DNA of 64,000 nt from NCBI GenBank assembly GCA_903832055.1, contig CAILAC010000002.1, forward strand, positions 248,001-312,000. Reading direction: 5' to 3'. This DNA is from an uncultured Acidobacteriota bacterium. Its GTDB lineage: Bacteria; Acidobacteriota; Terriglobia; Terriglobales; Acidobacteriaceae. The position numbers and the translations under genes are program-made. Positions 18,839 to 27,553 of this stretch are shown piece by piece; the first letter of the stretch is position 1; each line of letters starts with the position of its first letter. A model generated the notes under the pieces. That model searched no databases and was not told the DNA's origin. It was given only the letters and a program-made list of their open reading frames with translations.

Positions 18839-19120
18839 TCAGCCTCGAATCACACCGCGTTGCTGCATCCGCCCAAGCAGTGCCAACACGTCTTGCTGAA
18901 TTTCATGGCGTTCAGCGCCTGCGTATTGCGCCAGCAATTCATCCACAATCACGGAAACCGTGCGCTTTCCGTCGACCATCGCGAGGATATCTTTGGCCGG
19001 CCCGCTCAGTTGCAAAGCCCCCTCGGGCACCAGCAGCAAATTCTCTGTCGGGTGCAGTCGGCTGCCGACCATCAGCCTGGGAGTTGAATCAATCCCGATC
19101 GATTTCACTTCCTCTGACAT
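18839..19120 (-). CDS. pqqD: PQQ biosynthesis peptide chaperone PqqD
   Basis: A 93-residue winged-helix peptide-binding protein (RiPP recognition element). The sequence shows family features: PRLMVGSRLHPTENLLLVPEG, shortened as PRL...R...LLxPEG, then LSGPAKDILAMVDGKRTV and DVLALLGRMQQRGVI. It binds PqqA and presents it to PqqE. Lying 3 bp after pqqC and 4 bp before pqqE, it is plainly co-transcribed. In some bacteria pqqC and pqqD are fused; here they are separate. Confidence 0.96.
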   Translation of the reverse strand: MSEEVKSIGIDSTPRLMVGSRLHPTENLLLVPEGALQLSGPAKDILAMVDGKRTVSVIVDELLAQYAGAERHEIQQDVLALLGRMQQRGVIRG

Positions 19121-19123
19121 GGG

Positions 19124-19873
19124 TCATACCTCCGGCACAAAGCAGCCAGGGGGAATATTGCCTGGCACAACATACGCATAATCAATGGCATCCAATTGCG
19201 CCCAGAGAATTTCGCATTTGCTGCTGAGGGCGGCGATGACCTGCTCCTGCTCGGAGCGCGTCCTGGCCTGCGTGGTGACATAGTGCAGAGCAAAGGTTGC
19301 GTCTTCAGGAGCCTGCGTCAATCGGCCGGTGAAATAGGCGAGTCCCGGAACCAGGTAAGGGTAGTGAACACGCATGAGGTCCATGCGCAGCGAAATCAGG
19401 TCGCGCGAAAAGAGTTCGGTGAGCGAAGAGGCCACTGCCACCAGCAGCGAACTCTCCCGCACCAGCGTCAGGTAGGCATCCACAGCAAACCGCACGCCGG
19501 GAAGCACGCCTGTGCAGGGAATCACTTGTTCTCGTGCGAGCCCTGAGGCCTCGGCAAGCTGTATCCACTTCTCGATTCCGCCGTAGCCGTCCTGGTCGCC
19601 ATCATGGTCCAGAATGCGCTTTCGCCACGCACGGCGAAATGCGGGATCGTCACTTTTAGCCAGGAGCAGAGCATCCTTCATGGGGATGCGGCTCTGATAG
19701 TAGTAGCGATTCAGCGCCCAGGCCTGCATCTGAGCCTTGGTCAGCTCGCCTGCGTGCATGCGCAGATGAAACGGATGCCGATGGTGATAGCGCGCTTCGC
19801 CAACCGCGAGCAGCCGGGCCCGCAATTGCTCCGGAGTCAACAACTCGTCTCCAACCTCAGCTTTACCTGTCAT
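19124..19873 (-). CDS. pqqC: Pyrroloquinoline-quinone synthase PqqC
   Basis: A 249-residue all-helical oxidase that carries out the final ring closure and eight-electron oxidation giving PQQ. Typical blocks seen are RYHHRHPFHLRMHAGELTK, WALNRYYYQSRIPMKDA, RKRILDHDGDQDG (conserved HDG) and GGIEKWIQLAEASGL. I placed the start at ATG 19873, which overlaps the pqqB stop as ATGA, rather than the longer frame to 19906. It is followed by pqqD after 3 bp. Confidence 0.96.
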   Translation of the reverse strand: MTGKAEVGDELLTPEQLRARLLAVGEARYHHRHPFHLRMHAGELTKAQMQAWALNRYYYQSRIPMKDALLLAKSDDPAFRRAWRKRILDHDGDQDGYGGIEKWIQLAEASGLAREQVIPCTGVLPGVRFAVDAYLTLVRESSLLVAVASSLTELFSRDLISLRMDLMRVHYPYLVPGLAYFTGRLTQAPEDATFALHYVTTQARTRSEQEQVIAALSSKCEILWAQLDAIDYAYVVPGNIPPGCFVPEV

Positions 19874-20796
19874 TTCCATTGCCATCCATCTTCCGCTACT
19901 TGCCATCCCGCGTCCACTAGCTGCCTTCTCTCTTTGCTTTCCGGGTCAAGGATCGGATTGGTGTTATTGATGTGAATGAAGATCTTCTTTGGGCGCTTGA
20001 GCGACGCCAGCTCCTCGATCATGCCGCCTGCGCCGCTCATGGGAAGATGACCGATGCTGCGCGCCGTCGGCGTTCCTTCATGGGTCCGGCTCAATTCAGC
20101 GTCGCTCCAGAAGGTTCCATCCACGAGGATTGCGTCGCAGGATTCATACACGGCCAAGAGTTGCTCGGTAACCTCGGGCAGCGAGGGGGTATACGCAATC
20201 CTGCTGCCGCCTGACTCGATCAGTAACCCAATCAGGGCCTGGCCGTTCTCCAAATCGTTCAACTTGTCGCTTCCGGCCTGCGTGTGCCGCGCGTAGAAAG
20301 GCAAACCTCCGGGCAGCGCTATCGGCGTACAAACTGTCTCTCTGCCTGCCGCAAAGGGCTGCCCGGGCACAATCTCCCGCCACGTCAACTGGTTCGGGAC
20401 CCGCTCCAGCATCCGAAAGAAGGTGTTCGCTTCAAGCACCCGGCGAACTGCTGCGGTGGCGTATAACGTCAGTGGCTGGAACTCGCGCAGCAGCAGGATG
20501 CCCAGTACCTGGTCCAGATCCGCGCTGGTCAGGATGATTCCTGCGATAGGAGTATTGCGGGATCCCACCGATGGCTGCGGCCACAGAAGCGGCTCTGACT
20601 CAATCTGAAACCTGAGGTCAGGCGATGCGTTGATCAAAAACAGAGAATCACCTGCATCGCCAAATATGGCCTGCAGATGACGGCGGGCTGGGATTTTGAG
20701 CGGATTAGACCGGCTTCGGCTGCAAAGGGTGCAGGCGCAGTTCCACTGGGGGAAGCCGCCACCGGCAGCTGTCCCCAGCAGTTTCAGGTTCGGCAA
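19870..20796 (-). CDS. pqqB: PQQ biosynthesis metallo-beta-lactamase-fold protein PqqB
   Basis: A 308-residue MBL-fold protein thought to hydroxylate the tyrosine-derived ring of the crosslinked Glu-Tyr intermediate. The PqqB hallmarks are LGTAAGGGFPQWNCACTLC (structural Zn site CxCxxC), INASPDLRFQI, and IHINNTNPIL near the end. The central metal motif reads SADLDQVLGIL, whereas most PqqB proteins I recall have LDH there; the H to Q change is noted in findings. The start is TTG 20796, 3 bp after the pqqA stop, with GGAAG inside the pqqA end as ribosome binding site. Confidence 0.95.
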   Translation of the reverse strand: MPNLKLLGTAAGGGFPQWNCACTLCSRSRSNPLKIPARRHLQAIFGDAGDSLFLINASPDLRFQIESEPLLWPQPSVGSRNTPIAGIILTSADLDQVLGILLLREFQPLTLYATAAVRRVLEANTFFRMLERVPNQLTWREIVPGQPFAAGRETVCTPIALPGGLPFYARHTQAGSDKLNDLENGQALIGLLIESGGSRIAYTPSLPEVTEQLLAVYESCDAILVDGTFWSDAELSRTHEGTPTARSIGHLPMSGAGGMIEELASLKRPKKIFIHINNTNPILDPESKERRQLVDAGWQVAEDGWQWK

Positions 20797-20799
20797 GTT

Positions 20800-20886
20800 T
20801 TAGACTTCCGCAGTTGCGTAGCAGTTGATCTCGCAAGCGAGGCTGACTTCTGCAAAGTCTGGACGGCTCCAGGTCTTGTTTACCAT
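20800..20886 (-). CDS. pqqA: PQQ precursor peptide PqqA
   Basis: A 28-residue peptide starting MVNKTWSRPDF and ending CEINCYATAEV. Glu19 and Tyr23 form the E-x3-Y pair that is crosslinked and excised to become PQQ. ATG 20886 has a strong ribosome binding site, GGGGGAG, 9 bases upstream. It ends 3 bp before pqqB and so heads the pqqABCDE operon. The central Trp, Pro and Glu and the E-x3-Y spacing match known PqqA peptides; two extra cysteines flanking the E-x-x-x-Y are distinctive. Confidence 0.95.
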   Translation of the reverse strand: MVNKTWSRPDFAEVSLACEINCYATAEV

Positions 20887-20945
20887 GTGTTGAATCTCCC
20901 CCAAATGAAAACTGTTGAACTTCCAGATCTCAATTTGTTGTGAAA

Positions 20946-20951
20946 ACTATA
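20946..20951 (-). promoter_or_regulatory. pqqA: Possible -10 element of the pqq operon
   Basis: TATAGT on the minus strand, about 60 bp upstream of the pqqA ATG. The best -35 partner at 17 bp spacing (TTCTTA) is weak, so this is only a candidate. The 270-bp region to 21160 also carries the promoter for the divergent hydrolase gene. Confidence 0.25.
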
Positions 20952-21159
20952 GCAGAGATTCACGAGCATAAGAAAGGCCATTTTCGAGTTCTCACGGAAA
21001 TCTTAAGTACCCTATTTTCATACTTTAGGGTCAAAGAACTCTGCATCGGCCCACACCCCCATTTCAAGATGAATCTCCGCCCTGTTTCCTTCATTCCAGA
21101 ATTTAGAATGACCAGCGTGCGAGCCATCGGCTACCATCGCAGCAAGAGGTCGCACTCCA

Positions 21160-22287
21160 ATGAAAAAGAGATTGTTCCCTGTAATTATCGCGATCGTTTT
21201 CGCTTTCGCGCACACGCTTTCCGCCTTAGCCGCTGCACCAAAAGTCATCGTCGAAACAGGCGTCCTCGACAATGCACCGTACCGAATCGATATGCCTGAA
21301 AAATGGAATGGCATTCTGCTTATCTACTATCACGGGTATTCTGAAACACCTGCAGCCTTTGACAAAGCCAAGGATGACCCGATCGGCACGGCTTTCGGCG
21401 CTCAGGGATTTGCGGTCGCGCAATCCGGCTACTCAGAGATCGGATTCGCCATCGAACACGCCGTACCCGAGACAGAGGCTCTGAGGCGCTACACAATCTC
21501 CCACTATGGCCAGCCTAAAGAAACCTACGTCATGGGCCACTCCATGGGCGGCGAGCTGAGCATGATCACCATGGAGAGCTTTCCCAACCGCTATGACGGC
21601 GCCCTACCCCTCTGCGGCCTGCTCCAACCCTCCACCTGGGCTATCGAACGCGGAGGCGCAATGCTGGCCGCGTTCCACTACTACTACCCCGGCCTGCTCC
21701 CCGGCCCGGTCGCCATACCGGCATCCGTCGATTTAAGCTGGGGCGCGACCGATGCCCTTGAAAAGAAACTTGCGGCAAATCCCAAGGGTCTGGCCGAACT
21801 CATGGCGCTTGGCAAATACAAAACACCCAGCGACCTTGCTGCAGGCGTCGTCTTTGGCAGCTACATCGAGCGCGACTTTGAACAGAAGCTGGGTGCCTCA
21901 GTCCTCGACAATCGCAACTTCATCTATGCTGGCGGTGCAGACGACAACGCCCTCAACGACGGCGTAAAGCGCTACGTCGCCTCAGATGCCGCACTGGCCT
22001 ACCTGAAGACCTGGTACACCCCAACCGGCGAGCTGCTGAAGCCCATGTTGGCCGTCCACACCACCTACGACCCCATCATTCCTGCCGATTCTGTGCGCTT
22101 GTATGCCGACCAGGTGCAGCGCGCCGGCTCCGGAGCCAACTTTGTGCAGCAGTACGTCAAGGCCGATGGCCACTGCAACATCTCGGGCCCAGAGACGATG
22201 ACTGCCCTCCAGGAGTTGATCGAGTGGAAGCATACCGGCAAACGCCCCGCTTCAGGACTCGTACCCGTTCCGTCCGAAACCAAATAG
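21160..22287 (+). CDS. Exported alpha/beta-hydrolase
   Basis: A 375-residue protein with a signal peptide (MKKRLFPVIIAIVFAFAHTL, ending ALAAA) and an alpha/beta-hydrolase fold. The oxyanion region is LIYYHGYSETPAA, the nucleophile elbow is MGHSMGGEL (Ser about residue 130), and a C-terminal PMLAVHTTYDPIIPADSV with DGHCN supplies the acid and histidine. The substrate is not evident; it may be an ester or lactone. It faces a type-B carboxylesterase across a shared terminator. Start ATG 21160 follows AAGAGGTCGCACTCC, an acceptable ribosome binding region. Confidence 0.88.
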   Translation: MKKRLFPVIIAIVFAFAHTLSALAAAPKVIVETGVLDNAPYRIDMPEKWNGILLIYYHGYSETPAAFDKAKDDPIGTAFGAQGFAVAQSGYSEIGFAIEHAVPETEALRRYTISHYGQPKETYVMGHSMGGELSMITMESFPNRYDGALPLCGLLQPSTWAIERGGAMLAAFHYYYPGLLPGPVAIPASVDLSWGATDALEKKLAANPKGLAELMALGKYKTPSDLAAGVVFGSYIERDFEQKLGASVLDNRNFIYAGGADDNALNDGVKRYVASDAALAYLKTWYTPTGELLKPMLAVHTTYDPIIPADSVRLYADQVQRAGSGANFVQQYVKADGHCNISGPETMTALQELIEWKHTGKRPASGLVPVPSETK

Positions 22288-22302
22288 GCGCGGTGCAAAG
22301 GA

Positions 22303-22349
22303 AAGGGGCAGTTCACGGGTCTTTACCCGTGAACTGCCCCTTCTTTTTT
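22303..22349 (+). terminator. Strong hairpin terminator between convergent esterase genes
   Basis: An 18-bp perfect stem (22303-22320 with 22325-22342) closes a CTTT loop and is followed by CTTTTTT. It terminates the plus-strand hydrolase and may also act for the minus-strand esterase, though the T-run on that side is poor. Confidence 0.92.
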
Positions 22350-22360
22350 ACAAACGAACG

Positions 22361-23941
22361 TTACTTTGCTGCTGGGGCGTTCTCCTCTTCCATCCAGAAT
22401 TCGTAGCGCGCACGGTTCTCGTCAGGCCGCGAAGTGATGGGATTATCCAGGTGCAGGACTGGATCGCCTTCGCCATACTTCGGCCAGACCGGCAGATTCG
22501 CGCCGTTCGGGTCACCTGACCTGGCAAAGTTGGTCCAGTAGCTCATCATCTGATCGCTCAGCTTGCGGTCTTCGTCGCGCCAGACAGCTCCCGGACGCGT
22601 ATCGATCGTGCCGAAAATGTACTCGATATCATCGGAATGGAAAGCGAACTCCCCCGGATGAAACTTGCTCGAAGGCGCGGCAAGGTCAAGCTTGTAGCGA
22701 TAGACTGGCGATGATCCGGTCTTCCGGTGCAGTTCCATCCACTTCCATGTGCCATAGGCGATGAATGAGTCGCCGCCAAAGTCAGCCGCAGAACGGGCCA
22801 GTTCGGCGTCAGTCGAAGACGGATAGAGTTTCATGAAAGTCTCTGCCTTGTCGCCAAAGCGCTGAGCGGCCATTCCCTTCCACTTTTCCTGGGTCATTCC
22901 GATCGCCATGAACGAGCCTTCGTCGCGGTTAAACCCTGCCATCAGAGGCACATGCGCCTGCTTGCCGGCAAGGAAGGTATCCAGCACTGTCTCCGTCAGA
23001 AATTTGCCATCGATGACCGGGGCAAAGCCAACCATGCCACGCTTTCCGGCCGCGGCAAGCACTTTTTCCGTCGGAACTGCCCGCAGCTCATCCAGAGACT
23101 TGGTTCCCAGTTCGGTTGAGACCCATGCCGCTTCCTTGGGCCCAGCCGTGGCCAGTGGCTCCAGGGTCAATGCGCCCGAGGTAACTGCGCCGCCGCTCTC
23201 GCCAATCGCCTTCGCAAAGAGCCCACGCGCCGAGGGAGCCGCCATCAGCCCGCTCACAGCAAACGAACCGGCGCTCTCGCCAAAGATGGTCACGTTATCC
23301 GGGTCGCCGCCAAAGGACGCGATGTTCTTCTTTACCCAGTTCAGAGCCGCGACCATGTCCATCAGGCCATAGTTGCCGCTGGCTCCGCCCTGCTCCGCTG
23401 CCAGATCAGGCAACGCGAGAAAGCCAAAGACTCCCAGGCGATAGTTGATCGTCACCAGAACCACACCCTTGGTGGGCATAAAGTCGCCATTGTGGCGCGG
23501 CTCGCTGCTGCCGCCGCCGGCATAGCCTCCGCCGTGGATCCAGAACATCACAGGCAGCTTGGTCTTCGATTTCGCTGCCGGAGTGTAGACGTTCAGATTG
23601 AGGCAGTCCTCAGAACCGAGGTCGGCCGGGCTGGCAGCATCCTGAAAGGTCATGTCGTCGAAAACATGATTCTGGGCGCAGTGATGACCGTATTTGGTCG
23701 CGTCAAACTCGCCCTTCCATGCCGCTGCTGGTTGCGGAGCCTTCCAGCGCAGAGCGCCAACCGGCGGCGCAGCGTAGGGTAGACCCTGAAATGCGCGAAC
23801 CGCGCCGTTGCCAATCAACTTACCATGCACTTTGCCGCCATCTGTCTTCACCACTAAACCATCAGCGGATGCAAAAGGCGCTGCAACCAGCGCCAGGCCC
23901 AGAACGGACAAAACGATTACTAATCTAGAACGTAGTTTCAC
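22361..23941 (-). CDS. Exported type-B carboxylesterase
   Basis: A 526-residue carboxylesterase/lipase. It has a signal peptide (LVIVLSVLGLALVAAPFASA) and the type-B signatures AFQGLPYAAPPVGALRW, SEDCLNLNVYTP, and FGESAGSFAVS with the nucleophile serine. The oxyanion hole is IHGGGY, and a late FHSDDIEYIFG supplies the His-region seen in this family. It hydrolyses carboxylic esters in the periplasm or outside; para-nitrobenzyl-type or plant ester substrates are common for homologues. GTG 23941 with GGGAGG 9 bases upstream is clearly the start; the frame itself extends to 23986. Confidence 0.93.
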   Translation of the reverse strand: MKLRSRLVIVLSVLGLALVAAPFASADGLVVKTDGGKVHGKLIGNGAVRAFQGLPYAAPPVGALRWKAPQPAAAWKGEFDATKYGHHCAQNHVFDDMTFQDAASPADLGSEDCLNLNVYTPAAKSKTKLPVMFWIHGGGYAGGGSSEPRHNGDFMPTKGVVLVTINYRLGVFGFLALPDLAAEQGGASGNYGLMDMVAALNWVKKNIASFGGDPDNVTIFGESAGSFAVSGLMAAPSARGLFAKAIGESGGAVTSGALTLEPLATAGPKEAAWVSTELGTKSLDELRAVPTEKVLAAAGKRGMVGFAPVIDGKFLTETVLDTFLAGKQAHVPLMAGFNRDEGSFMAIGMTQEKWKGMAAQRFGDKAETFMKLYPSSTDAELARSAADFGGDSFIAYGTWKWMELHRKTGSSPVYRYKLDLAAPSSKFHPGEFAFHSDDIEYIFGTIDTRPGAVWRDEDRKLSDQMMSYWTNFARSGDPNGANLPVWPKYGEGDPVLHLDNPITSRPDENRARYEFWMEEENAPAAK

Positions 23942-24072
23942 CAGGAAATCCTCCCGTGAAAAGATACAGGACGAGGGATGACACAAACCAGTAATGATTT
24001 GTAACGAGCGGGCAAGAACTCATTTACGAAGTACCTGCCGGCTCAAATCTCGCGTACGAGAAGATTTTGCAG

Positions 24073-25377
24073 TTACACAATCTCTGGAGCGAGCAAGTCA
24101 GCAACAGTTTCTCGGCGGCGGATGAGCCGGGCGGATGAGCCGCTCACCAGCACTTCAGCGGGGCGCGGACGGGTGTTGTAGTTGGAGCTTTGCGCCATAC
24201 CGTAGGCTCCCGCATCGAGAATCGCGATGAGGTCGCCTGGCTGAACGGGCTGAAATTTGCGGTCGTGGGCAAAGAAGTCTCCGGTTTCGCAAACCGGGCC
24301 AACAATATCAACGGGCACCGCTTTGCCTGGGCGCGGAATCACTGGCACAATCTGGTGGAATGCCTGGTAAAGCGCCGGGCGAATCAGATCGTTCATCGCC
24401 GCATCGGTGACAACAAACGTCTTCTTGCCATTGCGCTTGACGTAAAGCACACGCGCCAGCAGCGCTCCGGCCTGGGCGACGAGGAAGCGGCCGGGTTCGA
24501 GCAGGAGGGTCACGTCGAGACCAGCGAGAGCAGCTTCGACTGCGGCGGCATACTCAGCGATTTTGGCTTGCGCGTCAAAACCCTCGGTCAGTTCGAGGTG
24601 GTAGTCGATGCCCAGGCCGCCGCCCGCATCGACCGTCTTGAGGCGGATACCATCCTTTGCAAGTTCACGCACCAGCCTGGCCACGCGGGTGACCGCTGCG
24701 CCAAATGGCTCCGCCGAGCGAATCTGCGAACCGATGTGGACGCTGACGCCATGAGCGGAGAGCCAGCGATTCCCTGCTGCCTCCTGATAAATGCGGCGCG
24801 CCTGGCGAATATCAATACCGAACTTGTGCTCCCGCAGTCCGGTCGAAATATACGGATGGGTTTCTGCGAAGACGTCAGGGTTAACGCGCAGTGAGAATCG
24901 AGCCTTGCGCTTGCGCCTGGCCGCACGGCTGGCCAAAAGCGCCAGTTCTGCCTCGCTCTCGACGTTGAATGCGAGAATTCCGGCTTCCAGAGCCTGGTCG
25001 ATCTCTTCTGCGGATTTGCCGGCTCCAGAAAAAACGACGCGGCCAATGGCCTCAGGAGCCGCAGCCTGTACCCGGGCCAGTTCACCACCTGAAACGATGT
25101 CAAAGCCAGCGCCGTGATCGGCGAGCAGCTTCAAAATCGCCAGGGCCGAGTTCGCTTTGACGGCGTAACAGACCAGGTGCGGCCGATTGGCAAGGGCCTG
25201 CTGAAAGAGGCCAAGGCGCTCTGCGATCTGGTCAGCACTGTAGACATAGAGCGGAGTCTGATGCTGGCCGGCCAGGTCAACAAGCGAATGAGCGCCACAG
25301 CTGAGGGGTCCATTCGTTGAGGTGTATTGAAAGGGACGCGCCGGGGACTCCGGGGAGGATTGCTTCAATTTAGACAA
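24073..25377 (-). CDS. lysA: Diaminopimelate decarboxylase
   Basis: Converts meso-diaminopimelate to lysine, the last step of lysine synthesis, with PLP. The 434-residue sequence has the PLP lysine K74 in CYAVKAN, the glycine-rich phosphate loop DAGGGLGIDY, HIGSQI, EPGRFLVAQAG, and the substrate-side CETGDFF and GAYGMAQSSNYN. These fit LysA rather than arginine or ornithine decarboxylases. The only in-frame start before the conserved region is TTG 25377; a stop codon lies two codons further upstream. No clear ribosome binding site is seen. The gene stands alone, without other dap genes nearby. Confidence 0.95.
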   Translation of the reverse strand: MSKLKQSSPESPARPFQYTSTNGPLSCGAHSLVDLAGQHQTPLYVYSADQIAERLGLFQQALANRPHLVCYAVKANSALAILKLLADHGAGFDIVSGGELARVQAAAPEAIGRVVFSGAGKSAEEIDQALEAGILAFNVESEAELALLASRAARRKRKARFSLRVNPDVFAETHPYISTGLREHKFGIDIRQARRIYQEAAGNRWLSAHGVSVHIGSQIRSAEPFGAAVTRVARLVRELAKDGIRLKTVDAGGGLGIDYHLELTEGFDAQAKIAEYAAAVEAALAGLDVTLLLEPGRFLVAQAGALLARVLYVKRNGKKTFVVTDAAMNDLIRPALYQAFHQIVPVIPRPGKAVPVDIVGPVCETGDFFAHDRKFQPVQPGDLIAILDAGAYGMAQSSNYNTRPRPAEVLVSGSSARLIRRRETVADLLAPEIV

Positions 25378-25495
25378 GGGTCAGCCTGAGTACAAAAGGG
25401 ATACTTTGAGCCTAGCAGATACCCGCCTTTGCCGATCAGGTCAGACCCCGTAATGAACCCGGCACTCCTATGGAATGCGCAGAGCCACGAAAGCC

Positions 25496-25849
25496 TCAGA
25501 CCTGCGGGGGCGGTGGGGTTTGTCCAATTGGGAACACGCCAGGAATCTCCTGCGGAATCCCTATCCAGCAAGCGATGTATACGATCTCGACAAAGGGAAA
25601 AAGGAAGATTCCGCCGATGACGGTCAGAATACGCATCACGCTGACATCCCAACCGTATGCACTCGCAAATGCAGCACAGACCCCGGCAAACTGCCTTCCA
25701 AACAGGGGGCGAACCAGGCGCGGAGGCGGCGGAAAATTACCCGGCGTAAATCCCATCGATGGTATCCCGGCAACCGGGGCACCACAGGAGGAACAGAAAC
25801 GGGCTGAAGGCGGCAGTCCAACTCCACAGCTGTTGCAATAGGCTTGCAT
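25496..25849 (-). CDS. Zinc-ribbon plus PspC-domain membrane protein
   Basis: A 117-residue protein. The N-terminus is a short zinc ribbon with two CxxC knuckles (YCNSCG and FCSSCG). A Pro-rich spacer follows, then a PspC domain (VRPLFGRQFAGVCAAFASAYGWDVSVMRIL) with one or two membrane helices (GIFLFPFVEIVYIACWIGI). The C-terminus is Pro/Gln rich. PspC-like proteins are linked to membrane stress responses. No PspA/B is nearby, so the role is unknown. ATG 25849 has GGAG 8 bases upstream; GTG 25858 is less likely. Confidence 0.85.
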   Translation of the reverse strand: MQAYCNSCGVGLPPSARFCSSCGAPVAGIPSMGFTPGNFPPPPRLVRPLFGRQFAGVCAAFASAYGWDVSVMRILTVIGGIFLFPFVEIVYIACWIGIPQEIPGVFPIGQTPPPPQV

Positions 25850-25954
25850 GGTCCACACTCCATTCTGACAAATCGTCAGTCAGTATTGCATACGTTGCGC
25901 GCCTCCGGAATGTTCCATCAACACCCTTCAATCATTGCGCTGAAGCCAATGCAG

Positions 25955-27163
25955 CTACTCGCGATACGGAGTCTTGAGCAGGCGGCGGGCAATATCGCCC
26001 TGGGTGGTGTCAGTGCCGTTGGCGATGGCCGCCTGATAATCGCGAATCGCAAGATCTCGCTGCCCATTGAGGTCACGGCTCTTACCCGCCGCAACCAGTG
26101 ACCGGCGCTTCAATTCAGCGCCAGAACCCTGCATCCACGCGGCCTGTTCATAAGCCTGCGCAGCATCGGCAAAGTGCCGCTGCCCGCGCAGCGCCTCGCC
26201 TAAACCAAAATACGCCAGCTCCAGATGAGAAGAGGGAAAGAAGCCCGGCTTCGCAGCATCGTTCAGCAGCGTCTGATAGGCACTCACAGCAGCCATGCCT
26301 TCGCCGGCATCCTTGCGCAGATTGGCCTCCTCCAGAGCAAAGAGAAAATCGTGAGGATAGCGCGCTTCGAGCGTGCGCACCACCGCGATTGCATCCTGAT
26401 AGCGGGCCTCGCGCCTCAGGAAAAGTGCGATGACTGTGCCCGATTCAATTGAAGTCATGGGGCCAACATTGAAGTCGTCCCGCAGCATCGCCATGCCGGT
26501 CGCCTTGGAACCGGTAATTCCCGCAAAGCCAAACAGAAGTTTGAAACCCCACGGGAGCGCCCCGATTACGTACTGATAAGTGCCAACCACCAGCTTTGCA
26601 TCAATGTAGTTGGGATCAATCTGCAAGACCCGCGCCTCATCAGAGTGGGCCTGCAAAGCAAGATGAAACGCCGCGCTGAAACTGCGCTCGACCATTGCCA
26701 TGTAACTCGATCGCAGACTCTTCGCCCATCCTCTCGCATAGAGCGAATCCACATCGCGGCCATTGCGGCTCAGGCGAACATCAGCCTCGCGCACCGCCTC
26801 ATCGGCGAGGGCAAAAATGCGATCGCGAGCTACCGGATCTTCCGGCGTCGGATGCTTGCCGGTAAGGAAGCCGTCATTGGCGTAGAAAGTGGTGTCGAGC
26901 AAATCCTGGCGATAGAGTTCCTCAAAGACTCGGGCCTCGAGCAGAAAGGCCGTTGCACCGGGATCAAGTGGATGGGCCGCGTGCACCTTTTCGAGAAGAG
27001 CGATACAGGCGGGGTAGTCCAGCGCGTAGAAATGCTCGTACGCCTGCCTCACAAGCGGGTCTCTGCTCAGTTGGTAGGCGCGAATGTCACCAGCATGTGC
27101 TTGCCCGGCAAAGACCAACGCCACACCGATCGCCATTAGAAAACGTGAAATACGCAATTTCAA
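25955..27163 (-). CDS. Exported TPR-like repeat protein
   Basis: A 402-residue protein with a signal peptide (MKLRISRFLMAIGVALVFAG, ending AHA) and helical repeats of TPR type. Examples are AYEHFYALDYPACIALLEKV near residue 40, YQDAIAVVRTLEARYP near 265, and AYFGLGEALRGQRHFADAAQAY near 330. No enzymatic motif is seen. It probably scaffolds or tracks protein-protein contacts in the periplasm. The gene is isolated; 390 bp upstream hold no gene that I can support. Confidence 0.75.
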   Translation of the reverse strand: MKLRISRFLMAIGVALVFAGQAHAGDIRAYQLSRDPLVRQAYEHFYALDYPACIALLEKVHAAHPLDPGATAFLLEARVFEELYRQDLLDTTFYANDGFLTGKHPTPEDPVARDRIFALADEAVREADVRLSRNGRDVDSLYARGWAKSLRSSYMAMVERSFSAAFHLALQAHSDEARVLQIDPNYIDAKLVVGTYQYVIGALPWGFKLLFGFAGITGSKATGMAMLRDDFNVGPMTSIESGTVIALFLRREARYQDAIAVVRTLEARYPHDFLFALEEANLRKDAGEGMAAVSAYQTLLNDAAKPGFFPSSHLELAYFGLGEALRGQRHFADAAQAYEQAAWMQGSGAELKRRSLVAAGKSRDLNGQRDLAIRDYQAAIANGTDTTQGDIARRLLKTPYRE

Positions 27164-27553
27164 CTTGCCCTTCCTGCGTCAATGTTGACATCACCGACGG
27201 CGAAAAAACAGCGGCAACCCGCCAATCCATCCTAACTGCGTGCCGCGAAGTTAATTTGCCACAGGCACTTTTGCTGAAAACGAGGAGATGCTGAGCGAAC
27301 AACAGCTCAGGGACGGAAGGCCCATGCGTGAACAAAATAAAAATCGCATTCCTTACGCGTCTCCGAAAGGAACCCGCCGTTCTTTCACGTTAATACACAG
27401 TAGAAGATGTTTTAAGAATCGAGCGCTCACTCTGCTTCCATTTGCCCGGCATTTTGGGCAATGCCAGAAAGCCGGGATTGCTCGACTCGCAATCTGGAAG
27501 TTCGAACAACAATCAATCAGAAGTCGGGCCAATGCAAGACGAGGAAAGGCCAA
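27164..27553. other. Intergenic region without supported gene
   Basis: This region separates the divergent TPR gene and the next plus-strand gene. Short frames here have no ribosome binding site or family resemblance. The last 15 bases carry GAGGAAAGG, the ribosome binding site of the gene at 27554. Confidence 0.5.
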
